Below are positions 25,326-33,920 of a stretch of 49,689 nucleotides of DNA, in pieces. The translations under genes and the position numbers were made by a program. The notes beneath the pieces were generated by a model. It saw only the letters and a list, made by a program, of their open reading frames with translations. It was not told the origin of the DNA and did no database searches. Each line of letters begins with the position of its first letter. Position 1 is the stretch's first letter. Origin of the DNA: an uncultured Roseburia sp. (GTDB lineage Bacteria; Bacillota; Clostridia; Lachnospirales; Lachnospiraceae); the NCBI GenBank assembly GCA_934292805.1, contig CAKQXQ010000016.1, forward strand, positions 1 to 49,689. The letters are read 5' to 3'.

Positions 25326-26372
25326 CTAGCTCTTTTTTCGTTTCACAACGGAAAGCATAAAATATATGGCGTTTTCTGTCCAGCGTACCAGGGTTCTGTC
25401 AACAACTGCTGCACCGGGCAGTGAGAAGAAAAGGGTCAGAACGATCATTAAGACTGTTCCCATGACCGCACCGCCTGTAAGCGGATTGACATGAAGGATC
25501 TGCTTCACCAGATAATGGAGCACTCCCCAATGGATCAGCATAATCCCAAAGCTATATCTGCTGATCCACTCCGTAAATCTGCTTTCTTCCTTCCGGTTTT
25601 CAAAAAGCTGCTTTACGAGCAGAAAAACAGCCGCCGCATAGCATACCATAAGTGGTGCATTGTTAAAAATATATCGATGGTAATCACTTCCGTTCATAAT
25701 ATGGACAATCGAAATTCCCACACTTGCCATCCCTGCTGCAAACACTGTATACCGGAATCCCTTTGTATGATCCTTCGCAAGGAAATACCCAAGAAGGAAC
25801 ACCCCGACGAAAGAATCCATCATTCCGTAGAACACCCGGTTCTCGTAGAAAAAATCTACATAAGTGCATGCTGTCTGAAACAGCATGATCACCACCATGA
25901 CCCCTGACAGGACCTGATCCGGAATATGCTGTACAAGATATCTTAGAATCGGTGTCAGCACATATAACCACAGAATCACATAAATAAGCCAGAGATGAGG
26001 TGCCTCATCGGGTGCCCCAAGCAAAATCCTCTTTATCAGTAAAAGCCAGTGATCCGGCAGTAGCCAGACAAATCCCTCTCCGGCACAGACATACAGAATA
26101 TAATATACGACCATTGGCACACACACTTTTACAAATCTCTTTTTGTAGAAAGTTCCTGCAGATTCATTCTTCACCGGAAGCAGCAGGGCTCCGCTGATCA
26201 TAACAAACAACAGATTGCAGCACAGAAAAAGATAATTCAGAATCTCAAATCCGTACCAATATGCACTTCGTTCCTCTACCATAACCGTTCCAAGTGACAC
26301 TGTATGTACTGCGATCACAAATACCGTTGCGATCATACGAAGTTCATCCAAATAAACAAAACGTTTTTTCAT
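25326..26372 (-). CDS. Membrane acyltransferase (acyltransferase family 3)
   Basis: The 348-residue protein begins MKKRFVYLDELRMIATVFVI, giving the typical first membrane helix with the family's early His (IAVHTVS). About ten hydrophobic segments follow, as in acyltransferase-3 proteins that O-acylate cell-surface sugars or lipids. The ATG overlaps the hisIE stop (ATGA), so it is translationally coupled to the his operon although a link to histidine synthesis is not apparent. It is the last gene before a terminator. The substrate cannot be read from the sequence. Confidence 0.85.
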   Translation of the reverse strand: MKKRFVYLDELRMIATVFVIAVHTVSLGTVMVEERSAYWYGFEILNYLFLCCNLLFVMISGALLLPVKNESAGTFYKKRFVKVCVPMVVYYILYVCAGEGFVWLLPDHWLLLIKRILLGAPDEAPHLWLIYVILWLYVLTPILRYLVQHIPDQVLSGVMVVIMLFQTACTYVDFFYENRVFYGMMDSFVGVFLLGYFLAKDHTKGFRYTVFAAGMASVGISIVHIMNGSDYHRYIFNNAPLMVCYAAAVFLLVKQLFENRKEESRFTEWISRYSFGIMLIHWGVLHYLVKQILHVNPLTGGAVMGTVLMIVLTLFFSLPGAAVVDRTLVRWTENAIYFMLSVVKRKKS

Positions 26373-27649
26373 CGTTGAGAAAGCTCCTGTGTGATTTCTT
26401 CCCATGTCAGATCTTTTTGTGCCATCAGTACCATCAGATGATAGATGTAGTCCGATATTTCATACTTAAGATGCTCCTGATCTTCATTCTTGGCAGCAAT
26501 AATGATTTCCGTATTTTCCTCTCCGACTTTTTTCAGCAGATGATCCAGCCCCTGTTCTATCAGCAGATTCGTATAGGATCCCTCCTTCGGATGCTCGATA
26601 CGGTCTAATATGATATTGTAGACATCCCCCAGAACTTTCTGCGGATTCTTTTCCACGTACTCTTTTTTCACGATCTCATTGAAAAAGCAGGATCTGCTTC
26701 CGGTATGGCAGGCCGCACCGATCTGTGACACTTTTGCAAGGATCGTATCATAATCACAGTCAGCAGTCAGTGACTTGACATACTGGATGTGTCCGGAAGT
26801 AAGTCCTTTGATCCAAAGCTCCTGTCTGCTCCTGCTGTAATAAGTCATCTTTCCGATATTGATCGTTGTCTGAAATGCTTCTTCATTCATATATGCAAGC
26901 ATGAGCACTTCGTCTGTCCTGTAGTCCTGCACGATGACAGGAACCATTCCATCAGAGTTTTTCTTCAGATCCTCCCATTTCAGATCCGGTTCAAAATTAT
27001 CCATCTTGATACCGGAAGCGGAAAGGCAGGATTTCATCTCCATGATGTCTGTTTTCGGATCATTGATCAGTGCCCCTGCCATGCCACGCACATTCTTTCT
27101 CGATAAAACTGACAATATTTCATCATAATCGGCATCATTTAAATAGACTACATAAGGAACTGTCGTCATTCCTTCGATTGCATCAAGCACACCTTTATTG
27201 AATACCAGCACTTCATGAAAAGTGTCTGCCATCCGGTCTTTGTGTTTAAAAATAAAATCTATATTTGTAACAGAAATAAGGACTCTGTCTTTTCCATATC
27301 GTTCACTTGCTTCCGCTGCCAGCTCCATGCTTTCCGGTTTGGATCCGTTCAAGATCACCTGAAGACATCCTGCATATATGAACTTCTTGATATCTTCCAT
27401 CCGGTTGATATTGCCTCCGGCACAGACTTTGATCTCCACATTGCGGTTAATATTGCGGATCACCTGGATATTCCTGTCATGTTCCTCATCCGTTGTCGAC
27501 AGATCGAAGATCATGATCTTATCGATACCGCTGTCATTATAAAGCTTTGCAAGCTTGATCACATCATCGTATGGTTCAAAATCATCGCGGCCTTTTACCG
27601 CTTTCCCATCTTTCAGATAAATAGTTGCAACAATATTTTTATGTTCCAT
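26369..27649 (-). CDS. hisIE: HisIE: phosphoribosyl-AMP cyclohydrolase / phosphoribosyl-ATP pyrophosphatase with an N-terminal HisA/HisF-like domain
   Basis: The 426-residue protein has three parts. Residues about 1-215 are a HisA/HisF-like TIM barrel (IYLKDGKAVKGRDDFEPYDD). Residues about 220-325 are HisI (LMLAYMNEEAF, TYYSRSRQELWIKG, and Cys/His zinc ligands near CDYDT and CHTGSRSC). The end is HisE (GEENTEIIIAAKN, EISDYIYHLMVLM). HisI and HisE carry out steps 3 and 2 of histidine synthesis. In the barrel the catalytic Asp of HisF (CLDVKDG) is Tyr (TIYLKDG), so this domain is probably not an active HisA/HisF. The start at 27649 follows AAAGGAAA. Upstream, a 12-bp hairpin separates it from hisB. 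Confidence 0.9.
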   Translation of the reverse strand: MEHKNIVATIYLKDGKAVKGRDDFEPYDDVIKLAKLYNDSGIDKIMIFDLSTTDEEHDRNIQVIRNINRNVEIKVCAGGNINRMEDIKKFIYAGCLQVILNGSKPESMELAAEASERYGKDRVLISVTNIDFIFKHKDRMADTFHEVLVFNKGVLDAIEGMTTVPYVVYLNDADYDEILSVLSRKNVRGMAGALINDPKTDIMEMKSCLSASGIKMDNFEPDLKWEDLKKNSDGMVPVIVQDYRTDEVLMLAYMNEEAFQTTINIGKMTYYSRSRQELWIKGLTSGHIQYVKSLTADCDYDTILAKVSQIGAACHTGSRSCFFNEIVKKEYVEKNPQKVLGDVYNIILDRIEHPKEGSYTNLLIEQGLDHLLKKVGEENTEIIIAAKNEDQEHLKYEISDYIYHLMVLMAQKDLTWEEITQELSQR

Positions 27650-27673
27650 AAAAAAGTTTCCTTTCAAAACATC

Positions 27674-27711
27674 AACCCATTTGCACAGTATCCTCCTGCT
27701 GCAAATGGGTT
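27674..27711 (-). repeat. Intercistronic hairpin between hisB and hisIE
   Basis: AACCCATTTGCA and TGCAAATGGGTT form a perfect 12-bp inverted repeat (27674-27685, 27700-27711). The minus-strand loop contains GGAGGA. No T-run follows, so RNA processing or stabilisation is more likely than termination. Confidence 0.5.
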
Positions 27712-27724
27712 TTCAATCTCTTTA

Positions 27725-28309
27725 TTACAGGCTTCCTTTCGTCGAAAGGATATCTGTGATCCTCGGATCGATCACTGTCGCCTGATCCAATGCCTTGGCA
27801 AATGCCTTGAACATTGCCTCGATCATATGATGGTTATTTCCACCGGATAAAACCTTCATATGTAAATTCATTCCCGCCGAATAAGATACTGCGTAAAAGA
27901 ACTCCTTTACCATCTCCGTATCCATATAACCCACACGGTCTGTTGTAAATTCTCCATCGAACACAAGATAAGGTCTTCCGGAAAGGTCTATTGCACAGAG
28001 AACCAGTGTTTCATCCATCGGCAGGATACAGCTCCCATATCTCTTTATTCCCTTCTTGTCTCCGATTGCTTCACGTATGGCAGTTCCAAGAACAATTCCG
28101 GTATCTTCGATCGTGTGGTGGCAGTCTACTGCAAGATCTCCGGCAACATTCACTTTCAGGTCGAATAATCCGTGTCTTGCGAAACCGTCTAACATATGAT
28201 CAAAAAAACCGATCCCGGTATGTATGGAAGAATTTCCTTCCCCATCAATATTTAAATGTAAGGAAATCTCTGTTTCCTTTGTCTTGCGGTTCACATCTGA
28301 AGTACGCAC
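27725..28309 (-). CDS. hisB: Imidazoleglycerol-phosphate dehydratase
   Basis: The 194-residue enzyme catalyses the dehydration of imidazole glycerol phosphate in histidine synthesis. It shows both metal-binding His clusters (DCHHTIEDTG and GGNNHHMIEAMFKA) and GFFDHMLDGFARHG, at the usual length. I use the GTG at 28309 (MRTSDVNRKTKETEISLHLN), 8 nt after AGAGGAG. It lies between hisD and hisIE in the operon. Confidence 0.95.
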   Translation of the reverse strand: MRTSDVNRKTKETEISLHLNIDGEGNSSIHTGIGFFDHMLDGFARHGLFDLKVNVAGDLAVDCHHTIEDTGIVLGTAIREAIGDKKGIKRYGSCILPMDETLVLCAIDLSGRPYLVFDGEFTTDRVGYMDTEMVKEFFYAVSYSAGMNLHMKVLSGGNNHHMIEAMFKAFAKALDQATVIDPRITDILSTKGSL

Positions 28310-28327
28310 CCGTTCTTCTCCTCTCTG

Positions 28328-29623
28328 TTACTTATCTTCAAAACGCACACGGATTGAATTCGCATGTGCTGTCAGCTTCTCACATTCTGCAAACTGGATA
28401 ATGTCTTTATAAACCGGCTCTAATGCCTCCCTGGAATAAGATATGATACTGGATTTTTTAATAAAATCATCTACGCCAAGCGGGGAAAAGAACTTTGCTG
28501 TTCCGTTGGTCGGAAGAACATGGTTTGGTCCGGCAAAGTAGTCACCAAGCGGTTCGCTTGAATATTCACCGATAAAAATCGCACCTGCATTTCTGATCTT
28601 AGTCATAACTTCAAATGGATTCTGTGTTACAAGCTCAAGATGTTCTGATGCGATCTCATTTACTGTGCAAATCGCATCTTCCAGTGTATCAGCCACAAGA
28701 ATATATCCGTAATTGTCCAGTGATTTCTGAATGATCTCTTTTCTTGACAGAACTGCAACAAATTTGTCGACTTCTTCTGAAACTTTTTTTGCGAGTTCTT
28801 CGCTCGTTGTGACAAGGATTGCAGATGCCATCTCATCATGTTCTGCCTGTGACAACAGGTCAGCAGCCACGAATCTCGGGTTGGCTGTCTCATCTGCCAG
28901 AACCATGATCTCACTCGGTCCGGCGATCGAATCAATGCTTACATAGCCAAACACTGCCTTCTTGGCCAGTGCAACATAGATATTACCTGGTCCTACGATC
29001 TTATCTACCTTCGGGATGCTCTCTGTTCCAAAAGCAAGTGCTGCGATTGCCTGTGCACCTCCCACTTTAAAGATTCTGTCTACTCCGGCCTCTTTGGCAG
29101 CAACCAGCGTGGACGGATAAACCTTTCCGTCTCTTCCGCATGGTGTCGTCATCATAATCTGATCCACTCCGGCTACCTTTGCCGGGATCACATTCATAAG
29201 TACAGAAGACGGATATACAGCCTTTCCACCCGGAACATAGACCCCGACTGTCTTTAGCGGTGTGACCTTCTGTCCAAGCATGATCCCGGATTCATTGGAA
29301 TCAAACCAGGAATACTGCTTCTGCTTCATGTGATAATCGCGGATATTCACAAGTGCCTTACGAATGACTTCCAAAAGCTTCGGATCCACCTCTTTGTATG
29401 CTTCCTCAATCTCCTGCTCAGTAACTTCGATATTACTGTGGTCGATCTTAGCTCCATCGAATTTTAATGTATATTCAAAAATTGCTTCATCACGTCTGTC
29501 TCTGACATTCTGAATGATCTCGTTGACACGATCCTCGAATTCACCATAGGAATTCGGACTTCTTTTTAATAAGTTCTCTAAAATATTATCCTGTGTTTCT
29601 TTTGTTAATTTTAAAATTCTCAT
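28328..29623 (-). CDS. hisD: Histidinol dehydrogenase
   Basis: The 431-residue enzyme oxidises L-histidinol to L-histidine, the last two steps of the pathway. Visible landmarks are YVPGGKAVYPSSVLMNVIPA, the NAD and zinc region with AGPSEIMVLAD, and LLSQAEHDEMASA with the zinc-binding Gln and His. The ATG at 29623 (MRILKLTKETQ) has AAGGAG 9 nt upstream; the slightly longer GTG frame would leave no spacing. Confidence 0.96.
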   Translation of the reverse strand: MRILKLTKETQDNILENLLKRSPNSYGEFEDRVNEIIQNVRDRRDEAIFEYTLKFDGAKIDHSNIEVTEQEIEEAYKEVDPKLLEVIRKALVNIRDYHMKQKQYSWFDSNESGIMLGQKVTPLKTVGVYVPGGKAVYPSSVLMNVIPAKVAGVDQIMMTTPCGRDGKVYPSTLVAAKEAGVDRIFKVGGAQAIAALAFGTESIPKVDKIVGPGNIYVALAKKAVFGYVSIDSIAGPSEIMVLADETANPRFVAADLLSQAEHDEMASAILVTTSEELAKKVSEEVDKFVAVLSRKEIIQKSLDNYGYILVADTLEDAICTVNEIASEHLELVTQNPFEVMTKIRNAGAIFIGEYSSEPLGDYFAGPNHVLPTNGTAKFFSPLGVDDFIKKSSIISYSREALEPVYKDIIQFAECEKLTAHANSIRVRFEDK

Positions 29624-29702
29624 CGGATACACTCCTTTTATTATATCAGTTTTTCTCGTAATATGCCAATCAAATCCTGTCGATTTAAGACTTATTTCAT
29701 AA

Positions 29703-30365
29703 TCAGCCTCTCTGTTGTTTGTGGATCACATCTTTCAGATCCGTGATGAGCTTTGTGATCCTCTCATTCTCCATCTTCATGCTCACCTGATTTACAACCA
29801 TGCGGGCTGAAAGCGGGCAGACCTCTTCCAAAACAGTCAGTCCGTTTTCCTTTAATGTAGATCCGGTCTCAACGATATCGCAGATCACTTCCGAAAGCCC
29901 GACGATCGGTGCCAGTTCGATCGAACCGTTTAATTTGATGATCTCTACGGTCTGATGCTTTTTGTTGTAAAAATAATCTTTTGCGATGTGCGGGTATTTG
30001 GTCGCTACACGGATCAGTTCATGATGCTGCAGCAGCTCCCTTGCATCTTCCGGTCCGCAGATACACATACGGCACCGTCCAAAGCCAAGATCCAAAACCT
30101 CATATATATTACGTCCTTCTTCCAGGATCGTATCCTTACCGACAATTCCAATGTCGGCTGCCCCATATTCCACATAAGTTGGGACATCCGGTCCTTTTGC
30201 AAGGAAAAACCTAAGCTTTTGCTCTTCATTTACAAAAATAAGCTTTCTTGTATCTTTATCTTTCATTTCCTCGCAGGTGATGCCAATCTGCTCAAACAGC
30301 TCCAGTGTTTTATTTGCAAGTCTCCCCTTTCCGAGTGCAAATGTCAGATATCTTTTCTCTTCCAT
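29703..30365 (-). CDS. hisG: ATP phosphoribosyltransferase catalytic subunit, short form
   Basis: The 220-residue protein is the short HisG (LTFALGKGRLANKTLELFEQ; PRPP site DIVETGSTLKENGL), which joins ATP and PRPP in the first and controlled step of histidine synthesis. The short form lacks the regulatory domain and needs HisZ, whose gene lies directly upstream with 3 nt between them. Confidence 0.96.
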   Translation of the reverse strand: MEEKRYLTFALGKGRLANKTLELFEQIGITCEEMKDKDTRKLIFVNEEQKLRFFLAKGPDVPTYVEYGAADIGIVGKDTILEEGRNIYEVLDLGFGRCRMCICGPEDARELLQHHELIRVATKYPHIAKDYFYNKKHQTVEIIKLNGSIELAPIVGLSEVICDIVETGSTLKENGLTVLEEVCPLSARMVVNQVSMKMENERITKLITDLKDVIHKQQRG

Positions 30366-30368
30366 CTT

Positions 30369-31559
30369 CTAGTCCTCCAAAAAAGTAACGGACCCGATAC
30401 GATTCCGCCTTGCGTAATCCATGTAATCTTTCCGTGTCTTTGTACCATTCTCTGCGATCAGCTCTGTGATCTTTCCCTGAGATCTCTTTTCCTTTGCAGT
30501 AAGGATCGCCTCTTTACGATGATCACTGTCATAGACGATCAGTTCGCTTTCTTCCTCTGCTGTCACATCGATCTTCTGTCTTGAAAGTGCCGCCATCAGC
30601 TGGTCAACGACGATCGCAAAACCAATTGATGCAGAATCCTTCCCATAGTATGTTAAAAGCCTGTCATATCTGCCGCCCTTTACGATCGGCTGACCGCTTC
30701 CAAATGTATAGCCGCTGAAAATAATGCCGGTATAGTACTGATAACTGCTTATGATCCCGAGTTCAAAGGAAACATATTTGTTCAATCCATAAATCTCAAG
30801 TATCTTCTGCAGTTCGATCAGGTTGCGGACTGCCGCAAGAATCCTCGGATAGGAGGCTGCCAGCTCGCCTGCTTTCCTCAGATCATCTTTCCTTACATTC
30901 GGATTGCCAAGCATATGAAAAAGCTCTGTCAGTCCCGGATCAAGCTTTAATGTCTCGGCAAATTCTTCTACGCCAAAAAAGTTTTTATTTGAAATAAGGC
31001 TCTTTAATTCCTGTTCCTCTTCTTCATCTGTGCCTGCTGCCTCTAACAGTCCCCGGAAAAAGTCCGCATGTCCGACACTGATCTGGAATTCACTTAATCC
31101 GGACTTTAAAAGACAGTCCACAACCATCGACAGTACTTCCGCATCCGCATCAACACTTCCATCTCCGATCAGCTCTGCACCAAGCTGTGTGTTCTCCTTC
31201 AGACGTCCCTGATAACTGCTGTTATTGATAAATGTATTCCCCATATAGCAAAGACGGATTGGCATATCCTCATCCATGAAATACTTCGCTGCTGCCCTTG
31301 CAACGGATGGAGTCATATCCGGCCGAAGCACCAGGGTATTTCCCTCCCTGTCAAAAAATTTATATAATTCATTCGACGGAGTCGTTCCTATTTCCTTGCC
31401 AAAAATATCAAAAAACTCAAACGTAGGCGTCTGGATCGGATGATAACCGTAGCCTTTGAGAACATCCTGCAGCTCTGACTGCAAAAAAATCTTCTTCTCA
31501 CACTCTTCGTTGTAAATATCCCTGACACCTTCCGGTGTATGTAATAACTGATTCTTCAT
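30369..31559 (-). CDS. hisZ: ATP phosphoribosyltransferase regulatory subunit
   Basis: The 396-residue protein is a HisRS-like paralogue (TPEGVRDIYNEECEKK, FDREGNTLVLRPDMTPSVAR, VKGGRYDRLLTYYG) that forms the HisG complex and mediates histidine feedback. It ends without the full anticodon-binding domain of a real HisRS. First gene of the operon, about 100 nt behind a consensus promoter; the ribosome site is AAGGAAGG. No T-box or His-rich leader peptide was seen in the leader. Confidence 0.93.
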   Translation of the reverse strand: MKNQLLHTPEGVRDIYNEECEKKIFLQSELQDVLKGYGYHPIQTPTFEFFDIFGKEIGTTPSNELYKFFDREGNTLVLRPDMTPSVARAAAKYFMDEDMPIRLCYMGNTFINNSSYQGRLKENTQLGAELIGDGSVDADAEVLSMVVDCLLKSGLSEFQISVGHADFFRGLLEAAGTDEEEEQELKSLISNKNFFGVEEFAETLKLDPGLTELFHMLGNPNVRKDDLRKAGELAASYPRILAAVRNLIELQKILEIYGLNKYVSFELGIISSYQYYTGIIFSGYTFGSGQPIVKGGRYDRLLTYYGKDSASIGFAIVVDQLMAALSRQKIDVTAEEESELIVYDSDHRKEAILTAKEKRSQGKITELIAENGTKTRKDYMDYARRNRIGSVTFLED

Positions 31560-31664
31560 AGGAGAACCGGCACCTTCCTTTCATCTTCCTCACACCTGCT
31601 TCCACCCATATCACATCATTCACTTTATCATGCTAATGTGGTAGCAAGTGAAATTGCTTGATTT

Positions 31665-31693
31665 ATTATATGAAAAGCAGAGACACTTGTCAA
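31665..31693 (-). promoter_or_regulatory. Consensus promoter of the his operon
   Basis: On the minus strand, TTGACA (31688-31693), 17 bp, TATAAT (31665-31670): a perfect vegetative promoter. The TGA inside TTGACA is the recU stop codon (31690-31692). Confidence 0.85.
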
Positions 31694-32223
31694 TCCCTCA
31701 TTGACAAATCTGTCTGCATTGCATCGAGATAAGGCACTAAAACTCCGCGGCTCTTCGGAAGAAAGAATTCCGGCTCCAGTTCCTCATAACGAAAACTCTT
31801 TCTCCCGCCTTCCTTCGCACGGTTCCAGAATTCCATAAGCTTTTCAAGTCTCAGGTAATAAAATTCATCTCTGCTTGTAAAGCTGATCAGGAAGAAAGCG
31901 ATCCCTCCCTGTTTTTCAAAATTCTCCATAAAAACTACCTGGTGTTCATGGATATTCTGCAGTGGAAATGTATCTGTATTGCATTCCTTCGCATCAAAGC
32001 ATACCGGAATCCCCTGTACTGCACCGATATAATCAACCGTACTCTTCTGATCGAAGTATGCGAGTGTGATATGTCTGGTCTCCTTGTCAATGTTGATCGG
32101 TGTGATCGGTGTCGGTACTTTCTGGATCAGTGCCAGCCCGTTTTCCATATATTTTTCGTTCGTCCGGTTAATAAATTCCTCCAGCGTAGAGCCTCTGAGT
32201 CCTCTGGAATTCCATGTTGCCAT
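31690..32223 (-). CDS. recU: Holliday junction resolvase RecU
   Basis: I use the ATG at 32223 (MATWNSRGLRGSTLEEFINR), which matches the family's start; 44 more codons upstream read poorly and cross the promoter. The 177-residue enzyme shows RecU motifs: RG..LE near the N-terminus and the nuclease core STVDYIGA...FDAKEC, with the Asp and Glu/Lys catalytic pattern. It cuts four-way junctions in recombination and aids chromosome segregation. Its own promoter is at 32282-32310, divergent from the MntR-like gene. Confidence 0.93.
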   Translation of the reverse strand: MATWNSRGLRGSTLEEFINRTNEKYMENGLALIQKVPTPITPINIDKETRHITLAYFDQKSTVDYIGAVQGIPVCFDAKECNTDTFPLQNIHEHQVVFMENFEKQGGIAFFLISFTSRDEFYYLRLEKLMEFWNRAKEGGRKSFRYEELEPEFFLPKSRGVLVPYLDAMQTDLSMRD

Positions 32224-32281
32224 AAATCTTCTTCCCGCCTTTTTCCATAATGCACTGTAACAACAGGCTTTTTCTTTTCCT

Positions 32282-32310
32282 ATTATATGCGAAAATTTGT
32301 TCGATTTCAA
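32282..32310 (-). promoter_or_regulatory. Promoter of recU
   Basis: On the minus strand, TTGAAA (32305-32310), 17 bp, TATAAT (32282-32287), about 60 nt before the recU start. Confidence 0.75.
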
Positions 32311-32355
32311 CCATCTCTGATGCACAAGAAATTTTTCCAAAAACCGATTTGTCAT

Positions 32356-32384
32356 TTGTAAAAAATATATATCTATGCTATGAT
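32356..32384 (+). promoter_or_regulatory. Promoter of the MntR-like regulator
   Basis: TTGTAA (32356-32361), 17 bp, TATGAT (32379-32384). It lies about 70 nt before the start codon at 32455. Confidence 0.65.
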
Positions 32385-32454
32385 AAGAACATATAATTTT
32401 AGCACAGGCATATGTTTATCCTATTATATTGTCTGTTCTGGGAGGTACATCTAT

Positions 32455-32826
32455 ATGGTCATGAACGAATCTGTTGAAAATTATCTCGAGACAATTCTCG
32501 TATTAAATCACAGACTGGGAAATGTCCGGTCTGTCGATATCGCTAATGAAATGAACTTTAAAAAACCAAGTGTCAGTGTTGCAATGAAGAACCTCAGGGA
32601 GAATGGATATATCACAGTCAGTCCTGAAGGATATATCCATTTAACGGACGCCGGTCTTGAAGTAGCTGAAAAGATTTACGAACGTCACACCACGCTTTCC
32701 AGCTGGCTTGTCATGCTTGGAGTAGATCCAAGAGTTGCTGCAGAAGATGCATGCAAGATTGAACATGATGTAAGTGCAGAGAGCTTTGAAGCGATCAAGA
32801 GACACATCAAGAGTGTTTCCAAATAG
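32455..32826 (+). CDS. MntR/DtxR-family metal-dependent transcription regulator
   Basis: The start is the ATG at 32455 (MVMNESVENYLETILVLNHR), 9 nt after GGGAGG. The 123-residue protein has a winged HTH (NVRSVDIANEMNFKKPSVSV, NLRENGYITVSPEGYIHLTD) and a helical metal-binding/dimer domain with Glu-His (CKIEHDVSAE) near the C-terminus. It is the short, MntR-like form without an SH3-like domain, and would repress metal-uptake genes in response to Mn2+ or Fe2+. It stands alone with its own promoter and terminator; targets are not in this window. Confidence 0.88.
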   Translation: MVMNESVENYLETILVLNHRLGNVRSVDIANEMNFKKPSVSVAMKNLRENGYITVSPEGYIHLTDAGLEVAEKIYERHTTLSSWLVMLGVDPRVAAEDACKIEHDVSAESFEAIKRHIKSVSK

Positions 32827-32856
32827 AAAAACAGCCACAATATTGTGGCTGTTTTT
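32827..32856. terminator. Terminator of the MntR-like gene
   Basis: ACAGCCACAA/TTGTGGCTGT forms a perfect stem flanked by AAAA and TTTTT, directly after the stop codon. It could also serve the opposite strand. Confidence 0.85.
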
Positions 32857-32920
32857 CTATTTTCATTTGAGATGCAGGTGTCAGGAGGTCCGTGCTTAAG
32901 CTTTTGACACCCAAATCCAT

Positions 32921-33901
32921 TTAGAAAGAATCTGTAATATAATTCCATGCACGTTCAAATTCAGCTCCTGACGGTGCGATCACTTCACTGCCATCTTCGA
33001 ATACGATCCTGTAGGCATGAAGCATCTGTGAACGGATCTTTACATCTCTGCGGAAACGTTCATTCACTTTCCGGTCGCCATACTTCATGTCTCCAACGAT
33101 CGGATGTCCGACTGATGCCAGATGTGCACGTATCTGATGTGAACGTCCGGTGATAAGATGCACTTCCAGTTCTGTAAATCCATTGCCCGTGGCAACCGGT
33201 CTGTATTCTGTCTCGATCGGAAGGTACTTTTCACGTTCCTCTGTCCGTATCTTTGTTACGATCGAAACTTTATTCATCTGCTCATCTTTTAACAGATATC
33301 CCTTCAGATGCATTGTCCCCTGCAGTTCACCTTTCACGATACATCGGTAATATTTCTGTACAGTACGCTTTTTCAGTGCCTGTGACATCTCCTGCAGTCC
33401 TTTCATGGATTTTCCTGCGATCAGAAGTCCGGAGGTATTTCGATCCAGCCGGTTGCAGACAGACGGACGGAATGTCCGAAGCTGCTCCGCTGTAAGTCCG
33501 CCCTTTTGGATCAGATAAGAAAGGATATATTCATTTGCAGAAATATCCTCCACTGTGGCTTTCTGCGAAAGCATGCCCGACGGCTTATTGATAATAATAA
33601 CATCCTCGTCTTCATAAACGATATCCAGTCCGGATACATCAATTTTTTTCAGATTGCTGTATTCAGAGTCTGTTTCTGCTTCCCCTGAGAACTTGTCGAA
33701 TGTTTCATCTGAAAGGAAAAGCTTTACAAGATCCCCTTCTTTTAACTTCTCTGTTCCATCTGCCTTGTGATCATTCAACGTAATGTTCTTTTTCCGGAGC
33801 ATCTTGTATACAAAACTCCCGGATGCATTACTTAGCAGCTTTTTTAAATATTTATCAAAACGTTGCCCGGATTCGTTCGGGCATATTGTAAATTGTTTCA
33901 T
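32921..33901 (-). CDS. RluA-family RNA pseudouridine synthase
   Basis: The 326-residue protein has an N-terminal S4-like RNA-binding segment (FDKYLKKLLSNASGSFVYKM) and the catalytic motif NRLDRNTSGLLIAGKS with the essential Asp, then GRSHQIRAHLASVGHPIVGD. This is the RluC/RluD/RluA group, which makes pseudouridine in 23S rRNA or tRNA. The exact target site cannot be told. Neighbours are unrelated single genes. Confidence 0.9.
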   Translation of the reverse strand: MKQFTICPNESGQRFDKYLKKLLSNASGSFVYKMLRKKNITLNDHKADGTEKLKEGDLVKLFLSDETFDKFSGEAETDSEYSNLKKIDVSGLDIVYEDEDVIIINKPSGMLSQKATVEDISANEYILSYLIQKGGLTAEQLRTFRPSVCNRLDRNTSGLLIAGKSMKGLQEMSQALKKRTVQKYYRCIVKGELQGTMHLKGYLLKDEQMNKVSIVTKIRTEEREKYLPIETEYRPVATGNGFTELEVHLITGRSHQIRAHLASVGHPIVGDMKYGDRKVNERFRRDVKIRSQMLHAYRIVFEDGSEVIAPSGAEFERAWNYITDSF

Positions 33902-33920
33902 AGATCAGATGTACTCTTTC

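Noticed and set aside
31560..31690. T-box or histidine leader peptide before hisZ
   Set aside because: No T-box core, no terminator/antiterminator pair and no His-rich short frame were found in the leader.
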